Shown here in pieces: positions 1 to 6,448 of a stretch of 44,615 bases of DNA. The DNA comes from Armatimonadota bacterium (GTDB lineage: Bacteria; Armatimonadota; Zipacnadia; UBA1398; JAKPQA01). The stretch covers positions 1 through 44,615 of the forward strand of contig JAKPQA010000158.1 of NCBI GenBank assembly GCA_029547025.1. Direction: 5' to 3'. The notes beneath the pieces were generated by a model. It made no database searches. It was not told where the DNA came from and saw only the letters and a list, made by a program, of their open reading frames with translations. Numbering within the stretch: the stretch's first letter is position 1; each line of letters starts with the position of its first letter. The position numbers and the translations under genes were made by a program.

Positions 1-276
1 TTCACGATATCCGATGCGGCCCTGGCGGAGATCTTCCCACCGAGGGTGCGCGGCCGAGTCTTCGGGCTGTTCATCACCTTGTGTCTCGGGCTCTCATCCT
101 CGGCCCAGTGGGCCGTGGGGCACTGGGTCGACCGCTCGTCGCTGGTCGTCACGGCGCAGTCGGCATACCACGCGCCATTCGCAGTCCTTGGGCTCGTCTT
201 CCTCTCCAGCGCCTCCGCCCTGCCGGCCCTCCGCTGGCTCCGGCGAGTGGTGGAGAAGGGGAGTGCGGTGGGATAG
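1..276 (+). CDS. MFS transporter, C-terminal fragment (5' end outside window)
   Basis: The reading frame is open from base 1 and ends at TAG 274-276, so only about 91 C-terminal residues are present. It begins with a segment containing EIFPPRVRGRVFGLF, which resembles the loop before the late transmembrane helices of major facilitator transporters (acidic residue, FP, then RGR.FG). Two hydrophobic stretches follow, roughly residues 20-36 and 52-75, and the tail is short and basic. The family moves small solutes across the inner membrane using an ion gradient. The substrate cannot be read from this fragment. The MFS call rests on the loop motif and the helix pattern only. Confidence 0.6.
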   Translation, partial: FTISDAALAEIFPPRVRGRVFGLFITLCLGLSSSAQWAVGHWVDRSSLVVTAQSAYHAPFAVLGLVFLSSASALPALRWLRRVVEKGSAVG

Positions 277-319
277 TCGCGTCGGCCGGGGCGATGGGTC
301 TCCCGTGGCTGCGCAGGGA

Positions 320-329
320 AGTGTACACT
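320..329. promoter_or_regulatory. Perfect 10-bp palindrome upstream of mntA
   Basis: AGTGTACACT is a perfect palindrome 27 bases upstream of the GTG start of the nucleotidyltransferase gene. Its right half contains a weak -10-like TACACT. Toxin-antitoxin operons are often autorepressed at short palindromes at the promoter, so this is a candidate operator. That role is inference. Confidence 0.35.
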
Positions 330-356
330 GGGCTCGCATCGAGGGGAGGTGCTGCA

Positions 357-668
357 GTGGCCCACGGACTGCCAGTGACTCAGGAGGGCCTGCGACAGTT
401 CTGCGACCGCCATGGCGTCCGGCGGCTATCGCTGTTTGGCTCCGCGGTCCGCGGCGAGTTGGGTCCCGAGAGCGATGTCGACGTCGTTGTCGAGTTCCGC
501 GACGGAGTCGCCGTGACGCTCATGCTCCTGCTGGACATGGAGGAGGAGCTCTCGAAGCTCTTCGGGCGGCCCGTTGACCTGTTGAGGCGAGAGGCCATTG
601 AGGCCAGCCCGAACTACATTCGCAGGCGCGGCATTCTTGACAGCCTGGAGCCTCTCGTTGATGCGTGA
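357..668 (+). CDS. mntA: MntA-like nucleotidyltransferase antitoxin
   Basis: A 103-residue minimal nucleotidyltransferase. The GTG start at 357 is chosen because GGGGAGGT (343-350) lies 6 bases upstream; an ATG at 294 would add a poorly conserved leader. The catalytic signature LFGSAVRG is followed by SDVDVVVEF, the GS...DxD pattern that binds nucleotide and Mg2+. In characterised MntA/HepT modules the MNT protein transfers AMP to a tyrosine of the HEPN toxin and inactivates it. The stop overlaps the start of hepT by 8 bases, so the two are translationally coupled. All the usual catalytic residues of the N-terminal motif appear intact. Confidence 0.88.
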   Translation: MAHGLPVTQEGLRQFCDRHGVRRLSLFGSAVRGELGPESDVDVVVEFRDGVAVTLMLLLDMEEELSKLFGRPVDLLRREAIEASPNYIRRRGILDSLEPLVDA

Positions 669-1002
669 TGAGGCCTATGCGCTCGACATGGTGCTTGCCG
701 CCACTGAAGCCCGGGACCTATGCGCCGGCAGCACACTCGAGGCATTTCTGGCCGATCGGGTGCTCCAGCTCGCGGTAACGCATGTTGTCCAGGCCATCGC
801 CGAGGCAGCCAGCCGAACGTCGGAGGCGTTCCGCGCAGAGCACCCATCGGTTCCGTGGAGGGCCATTGTGGGCATGAAGCACCGGCTAGTTCATGACTAC
901 TCTGGCACGGACTTCTCCCTCGTCTGGGACGTGGTGCAGAACCACCTCCCACCCCTCCTGGCCGCACTCAGCGGCATGTTCCCGCCGGACAACGAGGCAT
1001 AG
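661..1002 (+). CDS. hepT: HepT-like HEPN-domain toxin (DUF86)
   Basis: A 113-residue helical protein starting at ATG 661, inside the end of mntA. The C-terminal segment GMKHRLVHDYSGTD aligns with the HepT active site, normally R-x4-H-x-Y, where Arg and His act in RNA cleavage and the Tyr is the AMPylation site used by MntA. Here the His and Tyr are present but the leading Arg is Lys, which is unusual and could weaken RNase activity. The length and the pairing with a MNT gene fit the type VII MntA/HepT toxin-antitoxin family. It ends 42 bases before the convergent apgM gene. Confidence 0.85.
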   Translation: MRDEAYALDMVLAATEARDLCAGSTLEAFLADRVLQLAVTHVVQAIAEAASRTSEAFRAEHPSVPWRAIVGMKHRLVHDYSGTDFSLVWDVVQNHLPPLLAALSGMFPPDNEA

Positions 1003-1005
1003 CCA

Positions 1006-1041
1006 CGCGCCGTCGCGATTCGCCGGTGCGAGAGCGGCGCG
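1006..1041. terminator. Possible bidirectional hairpin between hepT and apgM
   Basis: CGCGCCG (1006-1012) and CGGCGCG (1035-1041) are perfect inverted arms of 7 bases with a 22-base loop, lying exactly between two convergent genes. There is no T tract, so it is a weak terminator candidate supported mainly by position. Confidence 0.28.
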
Positions 1042-1044
1042 GCC

Positions 1045-2235
1045 CTACTTGCCCACCAGCAACGGAACGAGTTGGTCGGCGCTGGAGAGTGCGAGCCCCG
1101 TGGTGCGTGCGGCGGCCTCCGAGAACCCCGGCGCGGGACGCGAGCCGATGGACTCCGGCGCCGGCCAGATGGCGAAGGGCACCGGGTCGGCCGCATGGGT
1201 GCGGGTGGACAGCAGTGTGAAGTGGTCCGGCAGGACCAGCACCCGGTGTGGTCCCAGGGAGGGCAGTGCCTCGAGCAGCGGGCCCACGATCTCGGCATCG
1301 ATGCGCTCGATGGTGCCGATCTTGCCCTCGAGCCGGCCGGCGTGGGTCTCCTCGTCCGGCGCCTCGACATGGACCGCGACGAAGTCCTCGACGGCCAGAG
1401 CGTCCAGTGCGTGAGCCAGCTTCGCCTTCAGGTCGGTGTCCGCGAACCCCGTGGCGCCGGGGACGTTCGGATGGGCCAGCCCACCATACTCGGCGATGCC
1501 CTTCACCAGGTCGACGGCCCCAATGACGCTGCCGCCCACGCCAAAGCGCTCCCGGAATGACGGCGCCGACTTGACCCGGCCCTGGCCCCACGGCCAGATT
1601 CCGTTGCCGGGGTTGTGGCCCTCGTTCCGGCGCCGACGGTTCACTCCGTGCGAACTGAGCAGTTCATGGGCGCGCCAGAAGGCCTCGCGCAGACGCCCTG
1701 ATCCCTCGCCCCGGGGCAGGACGCCGTCCAGCAAGTCACCCACATGGTCGTGCGGCGCCCGGGTCTCGGCCCCGGTCGGGCCACCGGCCCAGACCATGAT
1801 GTGCCGGTAGGCCACGCCGGGGTAGAAGCGCAGGTCCTCGAGCCCTGGCTGCCCGTTGAGCGATGTCATCAGCTCGGCGGCTTCCTCCGAGGTGATGTGC
1901 CCGGCTGTGAAGTCCACCAGTCGCTCGCCATCGGTGGTGACCAGGTTGCATCGATAGACGGCGTCGGTGGGCGAGAGCTCGATCCCCATGGCGAGTGCCT
2001 CGAGCGGGCCGCGGCCGGGGAAGCATGTGATCGGATCGTACCCCAGGATACCGAGGATCGCCACCTCGCTGCCCGGCCTCATGCCTTCCGGAATGGTCTG
2101 TACCAAGCCCGTCGCACCCTCGCGCGCGATGCGGTCCATGTTGGGGATGTGCGCGGCCTCAAGCGGAGTGCGACCGCCCAGCTCGGGGCATGGGAGGTCG
2201 GCGGAGCCATCGGGGATCACAAGGACGTACTTCAT
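1045..2235 (-). CDS. apgM: 2,3-bisphosphoglycerate-independent phosphoglycerate mutase, archaeal (ApgM) type
   Basis: A 396-residue member of the alkaline-phosphatase superfamily, converting 3-phosphoglycerate to 2-phosphoglycerate in the cytosol. It begins MKYVLVIPDGSADLP with the metal-binding Asp, and RPGSEVAILGILGYDP carries the serine expected to be phosphorylated. GRGPLEALAMG follows as usual. HVEAPDEETHAGR and the later VLPDHFT contribute the remaining metal ligands. ATG 2235 matches the usual family start; a GTG at 2244 would add three residues. Close relatives have also been proposed to be homoserine kinases from gene neighbourhood (the TIGR02535 group), and the N-terminus resembles that subgroup. 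No threonine-pathway gene lies nearby here, so I keep the mutase call. It is the last gene of a three-gene minus-strand run. Confidence 0.88.
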   Translation of the reverse strand: MKYVLVIPDGSADLPCPELGGRTPLEAAHIPNMDRIAREGATGLVQTIPEGMRPGSEVAILGILGYDPITCFPGRGPLEALAMGIELSPTDAVYRCNLVTTDGERLVDFTAGHITSEEAAELMTSLNGQPGLEDLRFYPGVAYRHIMVWAGGPTGAETRAPHDHVGDLLDGVLPRGEGSGRLREAFWRAHELLSSHGVNRRRRNEGHNPGNGIWPWGQGRVKSAPSFRERFGVGGSVIGAVDLVKGIAEYGGLAHPNVPGATGFADTDLKAKLAHALDALAVEDFVAVHVEAPDEETHAGRLEGKIGTIERIDAEIVGPLLEALPSLGPHRVLVLPDHFTLLSTRTHAADPVPFAIWPAPESIGSRPAPGFSEAAARTTGLALSSADQLVPLLVGK

Positions 2236-2278
2236 CGGCGACACGACCCATTCCGCCAGGTGTGCTCTGCAGCGCCCA

Positions 2279-3751
2279 TTATGGCCCCGCGACCGGCGAA
2301 CTCACAACCAACGTCTGGGTTGCGGGCACGTCCGTCGCCGTCCACGTGGTGCCGCCGGGAAGCACGACCTCCACGTCGTACCGGCCGTCGGCCGGGAGGC
2401 CGAAGTGCGCTTCCGGCGGCGGAGCCGAGCACCAGCCGCAAGCGGCCACGATCTCCCGCTGCCCACGCAGGTGCGCCAGGTCGCCCAGCGATCCCCCGTC
2501 GAACACGCGCACGCGAGCGCCAATGCCGAACCGGTTCAGCCCGGGGCCATCGACCCGCACCTTCAGCCAGTTGGGGCTATCGGTCGTGTTGCGGAAGACC
2601 CGGTCGTGCGCTCGCCGGCAGCGCACGACAAGGTCGAGGTCGCCGTCGCCATCGAGGTCAGCGAGCACCGCACCCCGCGTCGAGGTGCCAGCGAGACGCA
2701 GCGCCTCCGGTGTGACGTCGACGAAGCGGCCGCGTCCATCGCTCAGGAACAGCCGGTTACCGCTGCCATCGTTGGTGATGTAGAGGTCTTCGTCTCCGTC
2801 GAGATCCACATCGCCCACGGCGCAACCGAAGCCGGTCCCTTCGTCACCCAGGCCCGACGCCTCCGTGCCGGGAAGGAACGCGCCCTTGCCGTCGTTCAGT
2901 AACAGCCGGTTGGTGTCGCGATGCCACCCCCCGCGGATCAGGTACAGATCCGTGTCGCCGTCGCCATCCGCATCGATCACGGCAGAGCCGAAGTCCGGCC
3001 CCAAGTCCCACAGCCCGCGGCGCTCGGACTCATCGACCAGCGTGCCGTGCGGGTCGTTGACGTAGTAGGTGCACTCGTGGCCATACCGCGAGACCCACAG
3101 GTCAGGCCGCGCATCGCCGGTGAGGTCAGCGAACAGCGCGTGCTCGGTGCCGGTGGCCTCGGGAAGGAGCCCGGACGCCCAGAGGGTGCCTTCCGCGCTG
3201 ACGAAGCTCCGTCCCGCGTCGTTGAGGTAGAGCACATCCGGCAGCCTCCCACGGCCGAGGTATACGTCTAGGTCACCGTCCACATCCACATCGCCCACCG
3301 CGATTCCGGCAGTTTCCACGGCCTCCTGGGTGGCCAAACCCCGGGTCGCGGTCGCGTCCTCGAAGGTGCCATCGCCCCCATTGGCCAGCAGGCTCCACTT
3401 CCGCGGCCAGCCGCCACAGATCAGGTCGAGGTCGCCATCGCCGTCATAGTCGATAGGTGCCGCGAACTCGACGTTGGTCTGCGGACCGGCAACGACCTCG
3501 GGCTCGAAGACCAGGCCACCCTCATTGCGATAGAGGAGCATCTCCGCATCGCTGGTGTCGGCGAACACCAGGTCGACGTCCCCGTCACCATCGAAGTCCG
3601 CGGCGGTCACACCCAGAGCCTGCGAGTGCAGCCCGATGCCCGACGCCTCCGTGGCATCGACGAACAGCTCGGCGGCCGAGATGCTCGGAGCGGCCAGCGC
3701 CAGCAGGGCGCACGCCATGGCTACGGCTTTCGGGCGTCCGCGGTCTCGCAT
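2279..3751 (-). CDS. Secreted seven-bladed FG-GAP/VCBS beta-propeller with ASPIC/UnbV domain
   Basis: A 490-residue exported protein. ATG 3751 is preceded by a purine-rich GAGAGGTGG and is followed by a signal peptide (about residues 1-26, ending SISA). I count seven calcium-binding-like repeats of the D.DGDGD.D type, including DFDGDGDVD, DYDGDGDLD, DVDVDGDLD, DADGDGDTD, DVDLDGDED and DLDGDGDLD, with DLTGDARPD as a degenerate fourth. That is the number expected for one closed seven-bladed propeller. The C-terminal part (SPNWLKVRVDG, then NRFGIGARVRV and AHFGLPADG) matches the ASPIC/UnbV domain found after such propellers. The start overlaps the upstream PH-like gene by 31 bases and apgM follows after about 43 bases. 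Substrate and role are unknown. Confidence 0.88.
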   Translation of the reverse strand: MRDRGRPKAVAMACALLALAAPSISAAELFVDATEASGIGLHSQALGVTAADFDGDGDVDLVFADTSDAEMLLYRNEGGLVFEPEVVAGPQTNVEFAAPIDYDGDGDLDLICGGWPRKWSLLANGGDGTFEDATATRGLATQEAVETAGIAVGDVDVDGDLDVYLGRGRLPDVLYLNDAGRSFVSAEGTLWASGLLPEATGTEHALFADLTGDARPDLWVSRYGHECTYYVNDPHGTLVDESERRGLWDLGPDFGSAVIDADGDGDTDLYLIRGGWHRDTNRLLLNDGKGAFLPGTEASGLGDEGTGFGCAVGDVDLDGDEDLYITNDGSGNRLFLSDGRGRFVDVTPEALRLAGTSTRGAVLADLDGDGDLDLVVRCRRAHDRVFRNTTDSPNWLKVRVDGPGLNRFGIGARVRVFDGGSLGDLAHLRGQREIVAACGWCSAPPPEAHFGLPADGRYDVEVVLPGGTTWTATDVPATQTLVVSSPVAGP

Positions 3752-4242
3752 GGCGGTTCCACCTCTCCACAGGCCTGCTCGGCGTACGGGACGCCCAGCG
3801 ACTCGAGCGCCGACCGCACTTCGGCCCCATTGCCAGAAAGGAACAAACGGCATCCGCGGTACGCGTCGAGGCGTGAGGGCGTCCGGCGAGTGCAGAGCAG
3901 GATCTGGTCGCCGCTGACCCGGTAGATCCGGAACTGATCCCAGGGCCGGCGATGCCGCCCGAATAGGGTGCGAACCTGCACCCCGTCGGGGTCCAGCCGG
4001 TAGTACGTCCGCGTCAGGTAGGGGAACAGGGCAGACAACAGGAAAACACAAGCAAGGACCACATAGAAAGGTGAGCCGAAGGCCGCGCCGACGAGACCCA
4101 GGACGACAACGATCATGGCAAGCGCCGCCCAGGTCCGGCCCGGGTGTTCCCGAGCCGGACAAACCGACCACTCGAGGATGACCTCCGGGTGGTCCTCCGA
4201 GGCGTCGCCCGATCGACTCACCGGGTCCCCGTGGGGTGTCAT
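3721..4242 (-). CDS. Small membrane protein with PH-like C-terminal domain
   Basis: About 173 residues from ATG 4242; an upstream in-frame start at 4263 is possible. After a polar N-terminus there are two hydrophobic helices separated by a very short turn (around TWAALAMIVVVLGLVGAAFG and FYVVLACVFLLSALFPYL). A soluble segment follows with YRLDPDGVQVRTLFGRHRR and PWDQFRIYRV. This two-helix plus beta-rich layout is typical of bacterial PH-domain (bPH/YcxB-like) membrane proteins of unknown function. It is the first gene of the minus-strand run with the FG-GAP protein and apgM, and is divergent from the membrane protein starting at 4287. I cannot assign a specific role. Confidence 0.6.
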   Translation of the reverse strand: MTPHGDPVSRSGDASEDHPEVILEWSVCPAREHPGRTWAALAMIVVVLGLVGAAFGSPFYVVLACVFLLSALFPYLTRTYYRLDPDGVQVRTLFGRHRRPWDQFRIYRVSGDQILLCTRRTPSRLDAYRGCRLFLSGNGAEVRSALESLGVPYAEQACGEVEPPCETADARKP

Positions 4243-4286
4243 GCTGTGCGATGCTCCCCCCAAGTCGACGCCCCTTCCCTGGCCCC

Positions 4287-6272
4287 ATGAGCACTCCCTC
4301 CGTCTGCCCCACAGGGGGCAAATCGCTCGAGATCGCTCAGCCGGCGGGCGAGTCTGGCTTCCGGTTCTGGGCCGTGTGCCTGGTCGCGCTCCTGGCGGCC
4401 CCGTTCAACGCGCTCTGGATCGTCCACATGGAGGGCGTCCGCGACCTGGGGCAGCCAACCATCGTGTCTGTCTTCTACAACGTCATCTTCATCGTCTTCG
4501 TCGTGACCAGCCTCAACCACCTGGTCCGCCTTGTGTCCCCACGCCGAGCGCTATCGCAGGCCGAGCTGCTAGTCCTCTATGTGATGCTCTCCGTGCTGAC
4601 CTCGCCGGCCGGGCTTGACACGCTCCAGATCCTCACCTGCACCATCACCGGCCCCTACCGGTTCGGCACGCCCGAGAGCGGCTGGCAGGAGCTGTTTTTC
4701 CAGTACCTGCCCGAGGGCATGATCGTCAGCGACCCGGTGGCCCTCAACAACATCTGGGCGGGCGGCGGCAGCCTCTACCAGCCGGAGAACCTGAATGGTG
4801 TCCTCGGCCCCATGCTCCGCTGGTGGGCGTTCCTCTCGGCGCTGTGGATCGCCCCGCTGGGCCTGGCCGTGCTGTTCCGCCGGCGCTGGATCGAGTCCGA
4901 GCGGCTCACCTTCCCCATCGTGCACCTGCCGCTCGAGATGACCCGGCCCGATGCACGCCTCTTCCGAAGTCGGCTCATGTGGATGGCCTTCGGCCTCGCC
5001 GCGACCATTCAGCTCCTGAACGGCTTGCACCTCATCTACCCGGTGGTGCCCCAGGTGCCGGTCAAGTTCCAGCAGGTGCCGGCCATGAACCTGGCGAGTC
5101 AGCTCCTCGACCGGCCGTGGAATGCCATCGGGACTTTCGGCGTCGCCTTCTACCCGTTCATCATTGGCCTGGCGCTGCTTCTGCCGATGGAGCTGCCCCT
5201 CTCGTGTGTCCTCTTCTACTTCTTCTTCAAGGCGCAGATGATCTTCTGCTCCCATGCGGGGCTCACCCAGTATCCCGAGTTCCCCTATCTCAAAGAGCAG
5301 TCGTTCGGCGGCTACATGGCCTTGCTGGTCTTCTCGATCTGGGCGGGGCGTAGCTACTACCGCGATGTGCTCGCCCGGGCCGTGGGGCTGTTGCGCAAGC
5401 CTATCGATCGCGATGAACCGCTCTCCTACCGCGCTGCCGTGCTGCTGTTCCTGGCCGGCGCGGCGTATGTCATCGGCGTCGGTGTGAACCAGCGCATGGC
5501 CCTGTGGGTCTCCATCGCCTTCTTCGCCCAGTACTTCGTGATGACATGTGTCGTCGGGCGCATCCGCGCCGAGATGGGCTTGCCCACGCACGAGATGGAG
5601 CGTCTTGGCCCCGCCGTGACCATGGGCAACGGCCTCGGGAAGCGCATCCTGGGCGATCAGAACCTCACCTCGCTGTCGCTCTTCTTCGGGTTCACCCGTG
5701 GCATCCGCAACGTGCCCTTCCCCCACCAGGTCGAGGGCCTGAAGCTGATGGAGCGCTCCCGGGGCTCATCGCGCCGGCTGCTCTATGCCATGGCCATCGC
5801 CGTGGTCGTCGGCATCGGGTGCGCGTTGTGGGCCGAGTTTCACCTCGCATTCGAGAACGGTTTCGGTGCCCGCTGGCGCGACCTTCCCGGCTGGCTCAGC
5901 CGGGAAGCCTGGGAGCAACTCGTCGGCTGGATCAATGTGCCGAAGGGGATCGACCGCGGCCGGGCCGAGGCGGCCCTCATTGGGTTCGTGTTCTACTTCG
6001 GCGCCATGGTGCTCCGGACCCAGTGTCTCTGGTGGCCCCTGCACCCGGCGGGCTTCGCGCTGTCGACGACCTACTTCATGGATCACATGTGGTTCCCGTT
6101 CCTCATCGCCTTCTGCGCCAAATGGACGCTGACGCGCTATGGGGGGCACCAGATCTCACGCGGCGTGGCCCTGTTCGCCTTGGGGCTGATCCTGGGCGAT
6201 ATCACCATCGGCTGCGGCTGGAGCCTCTACGGCATCGCCCGGAGCTTCAACGCGTGGCAGTTCTGGCCGTAG
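4287..6272 (+). CDS. Polytopic membrane protein, DUF6785/DUF6784-like
   Basis: A 661-residue integral membrane protein with about a dozen hydrophobic segments spread along its length. It starts at ATG 4287, just after a GC-rich divergent spacer. Visible features are an N-terminal helix near WAVCLVALLAAPFNALW, a conserved-looking ESERLTFPIVHLPLEM loop after about 200 residues, and a C-terminal region with HPAGFALSTTYFMDHMWFPF. This pattern resembles the large DUF6785/DUF6784 membrane proteins common in Armatimonadota and planctomycete-like genomes, usually near secreted hydrolases. A transport function is plausible but not demonstrated. The gene stands alone, with about 175 bases to the next coding start. 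Confidence 0.72.
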   Translation: MSTPSVCPTGGKSLEIAQPAGESGFRFWAVCLVALLAAPFNALWIVHMEGVRDLGQPTIVSVFYNVIFIVFVVTSLNHLVRLVSPRRALSQAELLVLYVMLSVLTSPAGLDTLQILTCTITGPYRFGTPESGWQELFFQYLPEGMIVSDPVALNNIWAGGGSLYQPENLNGVLGPMLRWWAFLSALWIAPLGLAVLFRRRWIESERLTFPIVHLPLEMTRPDARLFRSRLMWMAFGLAATIQLLNGLHLIYPVVPQVPVKFQQVPAMNLASQLLDRPWNAIGTFGVAFYPFIIGLALLLPMELPLSCVLFYFFFKAQMIFCSHAGLTQYPEFPYLKEQSFGGYMALLVFSIWAGRSYYRDVLARAVGLLRKPIDRDEPLSYRAAVLLFLAGAAYVIGVGVNQRMALWVSIAFFAQYFVMTCVVGRIRAEMGLPTHEMERLGPAVTMGNGLGKRILGDQNLTSLSLFFGFTRGIRNVPFPHQVEGLKLMERSRGSSRRLLYAMAIAVVVGIGCALWAEFHLAFENGFGARWRDLPGWLSREAWEQLVGWINVPKGIDRGRAEAALIGFVFYFGAMVLRTQCLWWPLHPAGFALSTTYFMDHMWFPFLIAFCAKWTLTRYGGHQISRGVALFALGLILGDITIGCGWSLYGIARSFNAWQFWP

Positions 6273-6354
6273 GGCCAAACCGGGAACCTGGAGCCTCAAC
6301 ACTCGGTCCAACCCCCTGATGCGCAGCGCCGCGCGTGGCACTGAGTGCGGGCAA

Positions 6355-6403
6355 CGTTATCAGTTGCCTCGCGAAGTTACCTGTGCTACGCTAAGCGATA
6401 ACG
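6355..6403 (+). promoter_or_regulatory. Candidate promoter framed by an inverted repeat
   Basis: TTGCCT (6364-6369) and TACGCT (6387-6392) are spaced by 17 bases, and TGC before the -10 resembles an extended -10. The pair is framed by perfect 7-base inverted arms, CGTTATC (6355-6361) and GATAACG (6397-6403), whose starts are 42 bases apart, about four helical turns. This would suit paired operator half-sites. It lies about 50 bases upstream of the start region of the transglutaminase-like gene. Both hexamers are imperfect, so this is tentative. Confidence 0.35.
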
Positions 6404-6426
6404 CTCGTGCAGCGGTACCCTCTTCT

Positions 6427-6435
6427 GGAGGAGGT
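6427..6435 (+). promoter_or_regulatory. Strong Shine-Dalgarno that sits better for an out-of-frame ATG
   Basis: GGAGGAGGT lies 8 bases before ATG 6444, which is in the wrong frame and stops after about 28 codons. It lies 13 bases before ATG 6449, which is in frame with the long gene. The site is complementary to the CCTCC motifs repeated in the following (TCCC)n tract, so the mRNA could fold over its own ribosome-binding site. Confidence 0.6.
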
Positions 6436-6448
6436 ACCTCGTCATGGT

